Assembly: GCF_030705305.1 (NCBI RefSeq)
Contig: NZ_JAUZEE010000009.1
Coordinates: 1 to 64,000 of the forward strand
DNA: 64,000 bases
Origin: Leptothrix discophora
Lineage (GTDB): Bacteria; Pseudomonadota; Gammaproteobacteria; Burkholderiales; Burkholderiaceae_C
Direction: 5' to 3'
Below the pieces are notes generated by a model, which was not told the origin of the DNA, searched no databases, and was given only the letters and a program-made list of their open reading frames with translations. Made by a program: the position numbers and the translations under genes. Of this stretch, positions 43,960-52,503 are shown piece after piece; the stretch's first letter is position 1, and each line of letters starts with the position of its first letter.

Positions 43960-45671
43960 GGCGCGTCCCGCCCGATCAGCAGGTAGCCCGGTGCGCGGGC
44001 GATCACGTGCAGGCCGGGCTCGGCCTGCAGGGCATCCAGCCGGTCGGCCCGGACCAGCGCCAGCTCGCCGGCCTCGGGTGCGCGACGCGGTGCCGGCTGG
44101 CCCAGGTAGAAGGCGAAGCTCGGCTGGTGCAGGCCCCATTGCACCGCGACGCGGCCGGGCTGCTGGGTGCGGGCGATGCCCGCCAGCGTCTTGACCGGCC
44201 CCTGCAGCCGCTCGGCCCACCAGGGCAGCAGCAGCTGCGTCAGGCCCAGCACCAGCAGCGCGGCGGCCAGCAGCGGCGCGGCCGGCCGCAGCGGGCTGCG
44301 CCGGCCGGCCCAGCTCGCGCCGCCCAGCAGCAGGCCGAGCACGGCCGCGCCGATGGCCAGCGTGCGGCCGGCCTCGCCGGACAGCAGGCCGGGGCCCGCC
44401 AGCAGCAGCGCATGCAGGGCCTCGGCCGGACGGGTCGAGGCGGCGATGTGGCCTTGCGCCAGGTCGCTGGCCCACAGCACCCCCAGCGGCAGCAGCAGGA
44501 AGCCGAGCGCGAGGCCGGCTTGCCCGATGCGCTGCGAACGTGTCTCGGCCGGCACGGCCGGCTCCGTCAGCGCACGCCCGGCCAGGATCGCCAGCGGCGT
44601 CAGGCCGTAGAGCACGTAGTGCGGCAGCTTGGTGCCCGAGGCACTGAAGAAGACCAGCACGAAGCCGGCCCACAGCAGCAGGTAGCGTTCGGCCGGGTCG
44701 CGCCAGCGGGTCCGCAACCGCGCCAGCACCGGCACCAGCAGGGCCGACCACGGCAGCATCAGCAGCGGCAGCAGCAGCAGGTAGTAGAACCAGGCGCCGC
44801 CGTGGCCTTCGAGCGTGCCGCCGTAGCGTTGCAGGTTGTGGCGCCACAGGAAGCCGTCGACGAAGGCCATGCCGTGGCGGTGCAGCGCGTAGGCATACCA
44901 GGGCGCGGCCACGCCGACGAGCACGGCCCAGGCCCAGGCGTCCGACAGCAGCGGGCGCAGGCGTTGCCAGGCGCGTGCAGCGATGCCGGCGCGGTGCCCG
45001 GTGGATCGATCGTCGGGGCGGTCCATCCAGCCGGCCGACAGGCACCACAGCCCGACCGCCGCGCCCGGCACCAGCACGGCCACCGGTCCCTTGGTCAGCA
45101 GGCCCAGCGCGATCCACAGCGCGGCCAGGCGCAGTGCGCGCCGGCCGCTGCGCTGCCGGGTGTCGTCCAGGCCGGGGGCGAGGTCGCGCAAGGCCGTCCA
45201 GAGCGACAGCGTGGCCAGCGCCAGCCACAGGTTGAGCAGGGCATCGGCGGTCGCGGCCCGGCCGATCAGCGCCACGCCCAGGCTGGTCAGCAGCACGCTG
45301 CCGGCGGCCAGGCCGGCGCGCAGGTCCGGCGTGCCGCCCGGCGGGCTCATGCGGTGAGCCACCACGTGCGCCACGAAGACCGCCCACAGCCACGCGGCCA
45401 GCGCCGAGGGCAGCCGCACCGCGAACTCGTCGAGGCCGAACAGCGCCGCGCTGGCGGCCTGCAGCCAGTAGACCAGGATGGGCTTGTCGAAACGGTCCTC
45501 GCCGTTGAGCGTGGTGTGGCCCCAGTCGCCGCTGGACAGCAGCTCGCGCGTGGCCTCGGAGAAGGCGCCCTCGTCGACGTCGAACAGCGGCAGCGTGCCC
45601 AGCCCGAACAGCTGCAGGGCCAGCGCGGCCAGCGCCCAGACGAGGAAGACGCGCCGGTGCGCGCGGCTCAT
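43956..45671 (-). CDS. ArnT-like polytopic glycosyltransferase (first)
   Basis: 571 residues. GT-C type with the classical ArnT start motif: PLFDVDEGAFSEATRELL, then GHTTLNGEDRFDKPILVYWLQA, and ADALLNLWLALA further on. These match undecaprenyl-phosphate-linked sugar transferases that decorate lipid A or other lipids. It lies directly after a GT2 gene of the type that makes polyprenyl-phosphate sugar, so the two probably form donor-making and donor-using steps. ATGA overlaps occur at both ends. Confidence 0.85.
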   Translation of the reverse strand: MSRAHRRVFLVWALAALALQLFGLGTLPLFDVDEGAFSEATRELLSSGDWGHTTLNGEDRFDKPILVYWLQAASAALFGLDEFAVRLPSALAAWLWAVFVAHVVAHRMSPPGGTPDLRAGLAAGSVLLTSLGVALIGRAATADALLNLWLALATLSLWTALRDLAPGLDDTRQRSGRRALRLAALWIALGLLTKGPVAVLVPGAAVGLWCLSAGWMDRPDDRSTGHRAGIAARAWQRLRPLLSDAWAWAVLVGVAAPWYAYALHRHGMAFVDGFLWRHNLQRYGGTLEGHGGAWFYYLLLLPLLMLPWSALLVPVLARLRTRWRDPAERYLLLWAGFVLVFFSASGTKLPHYVLYGLTPLAILAGRALTEPAVPAETRSQRIGQAGLALGFLLLPLGVLWASDLAQGHIAASTRPAEALHALLLAGPGLLSGEAGRTLAIGAAVLGLLLGGASWAGRRSPLRPAAPLLAAALLVLGLTQLLLPWWAERLQGPVKTLAGIARTQQPGRVAVQWGLHQPSFAFYLGQPAPRRAPEAGELALVRADRLDALQAEPGLHVIARAPGYLLIGRDAP

Positions 45672-46774
45672 CCCGGCAGGCCGGACCAGCCGGCCGCATC
45701 GTCGCTGCGGGCTGCACCGGCGGTGCCGTTCGCATCGGCCGGCTCGCCGCGCAGCACGTAGGGCGAGGCGTGGCGCGCGCCGTAGTAGATGCGGATCAGC
45801 AGTTCGGCCAGCACGCCGGTGGTCAGGAACTGCAGGCCACCCAGCAGGCCGGAGAAGCCCAGCGCCAGCAGCGGGCGCGCGCCGACGTCCTGCCCCATCA
45901 GCTTGAGCACGGCCAGGTAGCCCAGCACCGCCAGGCTGCCCAGGCTGAGGATCAGGCCGATCACGCCGAAGAAGTGGCCCGGCCGCGCGGCATAGCGCTG
46001 GAAGAAGCTGACCGCCAGCAGGTCGACGACCACCCGCAGCGTGCGCGACAGGCCGTACTTGGACGTGCCGACCGTGCGCGCGTGGTGGCGCACCGGCTGC
46101 TCGCCCATGCGGTCCTGCGAGGTCACGGTCGACAGCCAGGCGGGGATGTAGCGGTGCATCTCGCCGTACAGCCTGACCTCGCGCAGCACGCTGGTCCGGA
46201 AGGCCTTGAGGCTGCAGCCCAGGTCGTGGAAGGGCAGCTGGGTGATGCGGCGGATCAGCCGGTTGGCGAGCTTCGAGGGCAGCTTGCGCAGCCAGAAGCC
46301 GTCCTGCCGGTCAACGCGCCAGCCGGCCACGATGTCGAGGTCCTCGCGCAGCAGGCGTGCGACCAGCGCGGGGATGTCGCGCGGGTCGTTCTGCAGGTCG
46401 CCGTCCATCGTCACGATGACGTCGCCGCGCGCGGCATCGATGCCGGCCTGCATCGCGGCGGTCTGGCGGAAGTTGCGGGCCAGCCGCACGACGCGGATGT
46501 GCGGGCCGACCGTGGCCGCATGGCGCTGCAGCGCGGCACCGGTGCCGTCGCGGCTGCCGTCGTCGACGACCACCAGCTCCCAGGGCTGGGCGTAGCCGGC
46601 CAGGGCCGACTGCACCGCGTCGATCAGGCGGGCCGCGTTGCCGACCTCGTTGTACATCGGCACGACCACCGACAGGCGGTGCGCGGGCACGGGGCGGCTG
46701 TCGTGGTCGAGCGGCGCGGGCTGGGCCGTGTCGTCGGGCCGCGCGAGGGGTGTGTTCAGGCTCAGGTCGGTCAT
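45668..46774 (-). CDS. GT2 polyprenyl-phosphate glycosyltransferase (ArnC/DPM-like)
   Basis: 368 residues from ATG at 46774. Catalytic domain with VVVPMYNEVGNAARL, VVDDGSRDGT and MDGDLQNDP, and the FHDLGCSLKAFR acceptor region. Two C-terminal helices (about 265-290 and 300-325) follow, as in ArnC and GtrB. It would load a sugar onto undecaprenyl phosphate in the cytoplasmic leaflet for the ArnT-like enzymes next to it. Overlaps both neighbours by four bases. Confidence 0.9.
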   Translation of the reverse strand: MTDLSLNTPLARPDDTAQPAPLDHDSRPVPAHRLSVVVPMYNEVGNAARLIDAVQSALAGYAQPWELVVVDDGSRDGTGAALQRHAATVGPHIRVVRLARNFRQTAAMQAGIDAARGDVIVTMDGDLQNDPRDIPALVARLLREDLDIVAGWRVDRQDGFWLRKLPSKLANRLIRRITQLPFHDLGCSLKAFRTSVLREVRLYGEMHRYIPAWLSTVTSQDRMGEQPVRHHARTVGTSKYGLSRTLRVVVDLLAVSFFQRYAARPGHFFGVIGLILSLGSLAVLGYLAVLKLMGQDVGARPLLALGFSGLLGGLQFLTTGVLAELLIRIYYGARHASPYVLRGEPADANGTAGAARSDDAAGWSGLPG

Positions 46775-47643
46775 GGTGTCGGATCGGGCAAGGGGGCTCG
46801 GTCGCCGTCGAGCAGCAGGGCCGGCCAGGCGGCCAGCAGGCTGACGGCGAGCCAGAAGAGGTGGACGATCAGCGCGGCGGCGACGACCTGGTCGATGGCG
46901 ACGGCACGACCGGCCGCCAGCGTGTTCAGGCCGGCCCAGACGCCGGCTTCGTAGGTGCCCAGGCCGCCGGGTGCCTGCAGGGGCAGCACGGCGGCCCATT
47001 CGCCGCCGAGCGCACCACGCAGCGTGGCCGCCAGCGTCAGGCCGGTCAGTTCGGCCAGCAAGGCGCCGACCACGGCCAGGCGCAGGCTCCAGTTGGCGGT
47101 CGCACAGAGCCAGGCGATGCGGTGTTGCCGACCCAGGCCGGTGATCGAGGCGAAGGCCGCGTGCAGCACGGCCAGGCCGACCGGTGCGACCAGCGCCAGC
47201 CAGGGCGACGGCGCGAACCAGGCGGCACCGGTCAGGGCCAGCAGCACGATCACGTCCTGCAGCCGCATCCACAGCAGGCTGGCCGACGAGGCCTTCCAGC
47301 CCACGCCCCAGCGCTGCTGCAGCCACAGGCCGTAGCCCAGCTCGCCGCTGCGCAGCGGCAGCAGCAGCACGGCGGCGTTGTGCAGCAGGCACAGGCGCAG
47401 GCAGGCAGCCCAGTCCGCGCCGGTGCGCACCTGCCATTCCGCATGCAGGCGGGTCGCCCGCAGGGCATGGCTGGCCAGCACCGTCAGCGCGGCCAGCAGC
47501 CAGAGCCCGGTGGGCAGCGCGCGGACCCGCTCGGCCAGCGTCGCCAGGTCCAACCCGTGCAAGGCCCAGGCAAAGCCGGCAACCACCGCGACGCTGGCCA
47601 GCAACAGGCCCACCAGCCGGCGTCGGGCAGGGCTGAGGTTCAC
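46771..47643 (-). CDS. Flippase-like membrane protein (LPG synthase TM-region family)
   Basis: 290 residues from GTG at 47643, which overlaps the PAP2 stop as GTGA. Seven or eight hydrophobic segments; SHALRATRLHAEW and PLRSGELGYGLWLQQRWGVGWKAS, with APGGLGTYEAGVW near the end, fit the UPF0104/AglD (lysylphosphatidylglycerol synthase transmembrane) family. Some members flip lipids; no soluble lysyl-transferase domain is attached. In this operon a lipid-carrier flipping role is a reasonable guess. Confidence 0.78.
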   Translation of the reverse strand: MNLSPARRRLVGLLLASVAVVAGFAWALHGLDLATLAERVRALPTGLWLLAALTVLASHALRATRLHAEWQVRTGADWAACLRLCLLHNAAVLLLPLRSGELGYGLWLQQRWGVGWKASSASLLWMRLQDVIVLLALTGAAWFAPSPWLALVAPVGLAVLHAAFASITGLGRQHRIAWLCATANWSLRLAVVGALLAELTGLTLAATLRGALGGEWAAVLPLQAPGGLGTYEAGVWAGLNTLAAGRAVAIDQVVAAALIVHLFWLAVSLLAAWPALLLDGDRAPLPDPTP

Positions 47644-48509
47644 GACGCTTCCGGCTGCGCCCGGCCACGTCGGCCACGCTGGACGCGCCACAACCCGGCC
47701 AGCCGCCACAGGGCCACGCCGGCGCCGATCGCGCCGAGCACGCGCTGGCCCGGCAGCGCCAGCGGGTAGCCGGTCGGCAGGCCCCACATCACGACCGAGC
47801 AGGCCAGCAGGCCGAGCGCCAGCACGGCGCTGCCGATCGGGCTCATGAGGTGAGCCACCCAGCGGCCGCGCTGGGCGCACCACCAGCCGGCATGGCCGAC
47901 CAGCACGCCCAGCGCGCCACCGGCGCAGACATCGGCCGGCCAATGCGCACCGACCGCGATGCGCGAGATCGCGACGGCCACGCACAGCGTCCAGACCGCC
48001 AGCCGCCAGGGCCGGGGCAGGCGCCGGTCCAGGCTGATCAGCGTGGCCACGGTGAAGGCGGTGACCGCATGGCCCGAGGGCATGGACTTCGACAGCAGCG
48101 GCGTGCCGACGACCACCAGCTGGTCCAGGCCCAGCGCAGCGGCCGGACGGGCCATCTGCACCAGGTTCTTGATGCCATGGGTCAACGCGCCGCCGATCGG
48201 GAAGCAGGCCAGCAGCGCGGCCAGCAGGCGGGTGCCGGCCTGGCTGGCGCGGTTCGATGCCGGCGGGGCGGCCAGCGCGAACACGATCAGCGCGCTCAGG
48301 CCCAGGCCCAGCACGCTCAGGCCCGACCACAGTTCGGGCGCCCAGGCCCCGGTGGCATTGATGGCGCGGAAGACCGCGAGGTGCAGCGCCTGCGAGGTCT
48401 CGCCGCCCAGCAGGTGCAGCAGCAGCGCGGTCGCGAGCACGGCGGCACTGGCCTGTCCGGCCGAGCGGTGCGCGGCGGGCAGGCTGCGGGGAACATGCAG
48501 GTCGGTCAT
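47640..48509 (-). CDS. PAP2-family membrane phosphatase (first of operon)
   Basis: 289 residues from ATG at 48509. PAP2 motifs are KNLVQMARP, SMPSGHAVT and SRIAVGAHWPADV, with about six helices. It opens the six-gene overlapping operon (PAP2, flippase-like, GT2, ArnT-like x2, PAP2). Four Pho-type half-sites at 11-nt steps lie just upstream on the minus strand. A role making diacylglycerol from phosphatidate, or recycling a polyprenyl diphosphate, would fit. Confidence 0.85.
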   Translation of the reverse strand: MTDLHVPRSLPAAHRSAGQASAAVLATALLLHLLGGETSQALHLAVFRAINATGAWAPELWSGLSVLGLGLSALIVFALAAPPASNRASQAGTRLLAALLACFPIGGALTHGIKNLVQMARPAAALGLDQLVVVGTPLLSKSMPSGHAVTAFTVATLISLDRRLPRPWRLAVWTLCVAVAISRIAVGAHWPADVCAGGALGVLVGHAGWWCAQRGRWVAHLMSPIGSAVLALGLLACSVVMWGLPTGYPLALPGQRVLGAIGAGVALWRLAGLWRVQRGRRGRAQPEAS

Positions 48510-48529
48510 GGGCCGATGCTCGACCGCAG

Positions 48530-48571
48530 CCGTGACAAGTCCTTGAAGGTCGCGTGACGGAACGATGACCT
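48530..48571 (-). promoter_or_regulatory. Candidate Pho box array for the PAP2-led operon
   Basis: On the minus strand GTCAT (48569-48565), GTCAC (48558-48554), TTCAA (48547-48543) and GTCAC (48536-48532) run at exact 11-nt steps, equivalent to two adjacent PhoB Pho boxes. The last half-site ends 22 bp before the ATG at 48509. Confidence 0.7.
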
Positions 48572-48588
48572 GCGCACACCGCTGCGAC

Positions 48589-48630
48589 GGGTCATCGCAG
48601 CGACACGCGATCGCCACGGTCCTGTCACGC
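48589..48630 (+). promoter_or_regulatory. Candidate Pho box array for the epimerase-lplT operon
   Basis: On the plus strand GTCAT (48591), GACAC (48602), GCCAC (48613) and GTCAC (48624) run at exact 11-nt steps, and the last ends 22 bp before the ATG at 48651. It mirrors the array pointing the other way. Confidence 0.7.
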
Positions 48631-48650
48631 AGCCTGCCCAGCATCGCGGC

Positions 48651-49700
48651 ATGACCTCGATCCTCGTTACCGGTGCAGCTGGCTTCATCGGCGCGCACGT
48701 CGCCCGCGCACTGGTTGGCCGTGGCCATCGCGTGTCGGCCTGCGACAACTTCAATGCCTACTACGACCCGAAGCTCAAGCAGGCGCGCGTGCAGGAGCTG
48801 CTCTGGCCGGTCGGCGTGAACGTGCAGCATGTCGACCTGACCGACGTCGCGGCCACGCAGCGGCTGGTCGAGGCCAGCGGCGCACAGGTGGTGCTGCACC
48901 TGGCAGCGCAGGCCGGCGTGCGCCACTCGGTCGACGCGCCACTGGACTACGTCCAGGCCAACCTGCTGGGCTTCGGCTCGGTGCTGGAGGCCTGCCGCCG
49001 CGCCGGCGTCGGCCACCTGCTGCATGCCAGCTCGTCGAGCGTCTACGGCCACCGCGAGGGCGAGGGCGAGGGCGGTGCGCGACCCTTTTCCGAGTCGGAC
49101 CGCATCGACCGTCCGGCGTCCTTCTACGCCGCCACCAAGGTCGCCAACGAGGCCATGGCCCATGCGACCGCGCGGGTCCACGGCCTGCCGACGACCTCGC
49201 TGCGCTTCTTCACCGTCTACGGTCCCTGGGGCCGTCCGGACATGGCCTGCTGGCTGTTCTCCGAGCGCATCCGCCTGGGCCTGCCCATCGTCGTGTTCGG
49301 CCGCGGCGAGCTGCGGCGCGACTTCACCTATGTGGACGACACCGTCGAGGCGGTCTGCCGCCTGATCGAGCGCGGCGCGCCACGGCCCGATGCGCAGGGC
49401 GCGCCGGTCGAGATCTTCAACGTCGGCCACAGCGTGCCGGCGACGGTCAACGAGCTGGTCGCCGGCCTGGAGCAGGCCATCGGCCGGCGCGCGGTGATCG
49501 AGCATGCGCCCCTGCAGGTCGGCGACGTGCCGCACACCGAGTCCGACCCGACCCGGTTGCGTGCGGCCATCGGCGACTGGCCGCGCACGCCGCTGGCGCG
49601 CGGCCTGGCCGAGTTCGCCGACTGGCATCGCGGCTGGCTGCAGCGTGGCGCGGGCCAGCCGCAGCGGGTGGCGATGCCGTCCTACGCGCAAGCGGCCTGA
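48651..49700 (+). CDS. NAD-dependent epimerase (UDP-glucuronate 4-epimerase-like)
   Basis: 349 residues. Extended SDR fold: NAD motif TGAAGFIG at the start, DNFNAYYDPKLKQAR, catalytic YAATK (Tyr about 159), and FFTVYGPWGRPDMA, the last typical of UDP-glucuronate/UDP-glucose 4-epimerases. RRDFTYVDDTVEAV follows. It could supply UDP-galacturonate or UDP-galactose for the glycosyltransferases around it. lplT begins four bases after its stop. Confidence 0.88.
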   Translation: MTSILVTGAAGFIGAHVARALVGRGHRVSACDNFNAYYDPKLKQARVQELLWPVGVNVQHVDLTDVAATQRLVEASGAQVVLHLAAQAGVRHSVDAPLDYVQANLLGFGSVLEACRRAGVGHLLHASSSSVYGHREGEGEGGARPFSESDRIDRPASFYAATKVANEAMAHATARVHGLPTTSLRFFTVYGPWGRPDMACWLFSERIRLGLPIVVFGRGELRRDFTYVDDTVEAVCRLIERGAPRPDAQGAPVEIFNVGHSVPATVNELVAGLEQAIGRRAVIEHAPLQVGDVPHTESDPTRLRAAIGDWPRTPLARGLAEFADWHRGWLQRGAGQPQRVAMPSYAQAA

Positions 49701-49703
49701 GCG

Positions 49704-51038
49704 GTGCACCGCCACGCCGGTTCGGCGGCAGGGGCCGGCCTGCCGCGCGGCTTCCATCGCCTGATCGCGGCGCAGTTCTGTTCGGCGCTGGCCGACAACG
49801 CGCTGCTGATCGTCACCATCGCCTTGCTGGTCGAACAGGGCGCGCCGGGCTGGTGGGCGCCGATGCTCAAGTTCGGCTTCACGCTGTCCTACGTGCTGCT
49901 GGCGCCGGTCGTCGGCCCGCTCGCCGATGCCTGGCCCAAGGCCCGTTTGATGGCCTGGATGAACCTCGTCAAGGTGCTGGGCGTGGTCGGCCTGCTGCTG
50001 GGCTGGCCGGTGCTGCTGGCCTTCTCGATCGTCGGCTTCGGTGCGGCCGCCTATGCGCCGGCCAAGTACGGCCTGGTGACCGAGATGGTCGGTGCCGACC
50101 GGCTGGTCGAGGCCAACGGCTGGATCGAGGTCTCGGTGGTCGGCGCGGCCCTGCTGGGTGCCGTCGTCGGCGGCGTGCTGGTCGGGCCGTGGTGGACCGG
50201 CTCGACGGCCTCGCTGGCCTGGCGTGAAGCGGTCGCGTGGCTGACGGGCCAGCCAGCGGAGGGGGTGCTCGGCCTGTCCCTGCTGGCGGTGCTTGCGGTG
50301 CATGCGCTGGCGTCCTGGCTGACCGTGGGCGTGCCCGACAGCGGCGCCCGCTACCCCGCCTGCGAGATCCATCCGCGGGCGCTGCTGCGCGCCTTCCGCG
50401 AGGCCAACCGCCTGCTCTGGCGGGATCCGGATGGCGGCCTGTCGCTGGCGGTCACGACCATCTTCTGGGGCCTGGGCGCGACGCTGCAGTTCATCGTGCT
50501 GCGCTGGGCCGCCGACGTGCTGCACCTGCCGCTCGACCGGGCGGCCTTCCTGCAGGCGGCCGTGGCCATCGGCGTGGTGGTCGGCGCGACCGCGGCCGGC
50601 CGCTGGGTCGCGCTGCACCAGGCCAAGCACATGCTGTGGGCCGGCGTCGCGCTGGGGCTGACCATGCCGGTGGTGGCGGTGACCTCGTCGCTGCCGCTGG
50701 CGCTGGCGCTGCTGGTCATCGTCGGGGCCGTCGGCGGGCTGATGGTGGTGCCGCTGAACGCCTTGCTCCAGCACCGCGGCTGCGAGCTGCTGAGTGCCGG
50801 CCGGTCGATCGCCGTCCAGGGCTTCAACGAGAACGCCAGCGTGCTGGCCATGCTGGCGATCTATGCCGGCCTGCTGGCGCTGGACGTCGGCATCGTGCCG
50901 CTGATGTGGGGCTTCGGCCTGGCCATCGCGCTGGCGATCGCTGGCCTGATCGTGCTGGAGCACCGGCGTGCCCGACGCGCCCGGCTGGCCGGGGCGCTTG
51001 CGCCACAGCCGTCGACGCCAGCCGGCGCGACGGGCTGA
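49704..51038 (+). CDS. lplT: Lysophospholipid transporter LplT
   Basis: 444 residues from GTG at 49704. MFS-type inner-membrane carrier with about 11-12 helices. FHRLIAAQFCSALADNALLIVTIALL, GPLADAWPKARLMAWMN and YAPAKYGLVTEMV are LplT signatures. It moves lysophospholipids into the cytoplasm for re-acylation. In E. coli it is fused in function to Aas acyltransferase, which is not present here. It is co-transcribed with the epimerase. Confidence 0.92.
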   Translation: MHRHAGSAAGAGLPRGFHRLIAAQFCSALADNALLIVTIALLVEQGAPGWWAPMLKFGFTLSYVLLAPVVGPLADAWPKARLMAWMNLVKVLGVVGLLLGWPVLLAFSIVGFGAAAYAPAKYGLVTEMVGADRLVEANGWIEVSVVGAALLGAVVGGVLVGPWWTGSTASLAWREAVAWLTGQPAEGVLGLSLLAVLAVHALASWLTVGVPDSGARYPACEIHPRALLRAFREANRLLWRDPDGGLSLAVTTIFWGLGATLQFIVLRWAADVLHLPLDRAAFLQAAVAIGVVVGATAAGRWVALHQAKHMLWAGVALGLTMPVVAVTSSLPLALALLVIVGAVGGLMVVPLNALLQHRGCELLSAGRSIAVQGFNENASVLAMLAIYAGLLALDVGIVPLMWGFGLAIALAIAGLIVLEHRRARRARLAGALAPQPSTPAGATG

Positions 51039-51044
51039 TCCGGC

Positions 51045-52289
51045 TCAGGGACTGAGCGGCAGGCCCGCAGCCAGCGGCGCGGCCGCTGCCGGTTCGGCAT
51101 GGCGCGCGATCGCGCCGCGCAGCACCGACTCGAAGCGCGCGACGATCGCGTCCCAGCCCAGGTCCTCGGCCCGCAGGCGAGCCTGCCGGCCGTGCTGGCG
51201 GCAGCGTGCCAGGTCCGACGACAGGCTCAGCGCATGAGCCACGAAGGCCCGGACATCGCCCGGCGACGCCAGCAGCCCGTGTTGGCCTGGCTCGACCAGC
51301 TCGCCGGCGGCGGCATGGTCGTAGGCCACCACGGCCAGGCCGCTGGCCATGGCCTCGGTGGTCACGTTGCCGAAGGTCTCGGTCAGGCTGGCGAAGACGA
51401 ACAGGTCGGCGCTGGCGTAGTGGGCGGCCAGTTCGGCCCCGCGCTGCTGGCCGGCGAAGACCACCTCGGGGTGGCGGGCCTGCAGCTCGGCGCGCTGCGG
51501 GCCGTCGCCGACCACGACCAGACGCGCCTTCGGCAGCGTGCGGGCGATGGCGTCGAAGGCGGCGCTCAGCACCGCGAGGTTCTTCTCCGCCGCGACCCGG
51601 CCGACGTAGAGCACGACCGGATCGTCCGGCCCGGCGCCCCAGCGCTGGCGCAGCGCCTCGCTGCGGTGCGCGGGTGCATAGCGCACGGTGTCGACGCCGC
51701 GCGTCACCACGTGCAGGTCGCGAAAGCCCTGGGCGGCCAGCTCGTCGCGCAGGGCCTCGGTGGGCACCATGGTGGCGTCGCAGCCGTTGTGGAAGTGGCG
51801 CAGCCAGGCGGCGATCGGACGGTGCAGGAAGCCGATGCCGTAGTGGCCGCTGTAGGCGTGGAAGTTGGTGCGGAAGTCCGAGCAGACCGGCAGGCCCAGC
51901 GAACGTGCCGCACGGCGAGCCGAAGCGCCGAGCGGGCCTTCGGTGGCGATGTGCACGACGTCCGGGCGGCGCTGCTGCCACATCCTGCGCAGCATGCGAG
52001 CGGCCGGCAGGCCCATGCGCAGGTCGGCGTAGAGGGGGATGGGCAGGCCGGGCAGGCGGTGCAGGCGCAGGCCGCCGACGAGTTCGGGGCGCGGCCCGGT
52101 GCAGGATTCGCCAGCCTGGCGCGGGCGCATCAGGTCGACGTCGTGGCCGCGTGTGACCAGGCCCTCGACCACGCGGGCCAGCGTCATCGCGACGCCATTG
52201 ACCTCGGGCGGATAGGTCTCGGTCACGCAGGCGATGCGCAGCGTGCGGGCGCGGCCGTCGGACGGCAGGCAGGCGAGGGCAGGGCTCAT
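51045..52289 (-). CDS. GT4-family glycosyltransferase
   Basis: 414 residues from ATG at 52289. GT-B fold; RIACVTETYPPEVNGVAMTL at the start resembles SqdX/MgtA-type lipid glycosyltransferases. The donor-binding EX7E motif reads ETFGNVTTEAMASG, and VLYVGRVAAEKNL and VVVGDGPQRAELQ precede it. Such enzymes add a sugar to diacylglycerol or to a monoglycosyl lipid. Convergent with lplT (6-bp gap). A minus-strand CTGTCAT and further half-sites lie in its upstream region. Confidence 0.87.
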   Translation of the reverse strand: MSPALACLPSDGRARTLRIACVTETYPPEVNGVAMTLARVVEGLVTRGHDVDLMRPRQAGESCTGPRPELVGGLRLHRLPGLPIPLYADLRMGLPAARMLRRMWQQRRPDVVHIATEGPLGASARRAARSLGLPVCSDFRTNFHAYSGHYGIGFLHRPIAAWLRHFHNGCDATMVPTEALRDELAAQGFRDLHVVTRGVDTVRYAPAHRSEALRQRWGAGPDDPVVLYVGRVAAEKNLAVLSAAFDAIARTLPKARLVVVGDGPQRAELQARHPEVVFAGQQRGAELAAHYASADLFVFASLTETFGNVTTEAMASGLAVVAYDHAAAGELVEPGQHGLLASPGDVRAFVAHALSLSSDLARCRQHGRQARLRAEDLGWDAIVARFESVLRGAIARHAEPAAAAPLAAGLPLSP

Positions 52290-52290
52290 G

Positions 52291-52330
52291 GTGACGATGC
52301 TGCGCCGGGCTCGCAACAATTCGATGACAG
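52291..52330 (-). promoter_or_regulatory. Candidate Pho box upstream of GT4 gene
   Basis: On the minus strand a perfect CTGTCAT (52330-52324) is followed at 11-nt steps by GTTGC (52317-52313), a non-matching unit, and GTCAC (52295-52291). The best pair is 52313-52330, 23-41 bp before the ATG at 52289. Confidence 0.5.
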
Positions 52331-52336
52331 GGCAAG

Positions 52337-52365
52337 CTGTCGCCGATCCGTCACGCGTCTTTCAT
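52337..52365 (+). promoter_or_regulatory. Candidate Pho box array upstream of the Mpo1-like gene
   Basis: CTGTCGC (52337), CCGTCAC (52348) and CTTTCAT (52359) are three plus-strand units at exact 11-nt steps. They lie about 140 bp before the GTG at 52504, implying a long leader if functional. Confidence 0.55.
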
Positions 52366-52503
52366 GTCCGCTCGTCACCATCGTGACACGCTGGCATCGT
52401 GCCCTGGCCGTGCCGCAAGGCACCGGGCCAATGCCCCGATGCCCCGATGCCCCGAACGGCCGATCGCCCGATCGACCGACCGCTCCCCCACCCGAGGACC
52501 GAC

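Noticed and set aside
42244-45735. A single 1163-codon frame spanning both ArnT-like genes
   Set aside because: Its N-terminal half is out of frame with the first transferase and has no membrane helices; only the part from 43959 is real.
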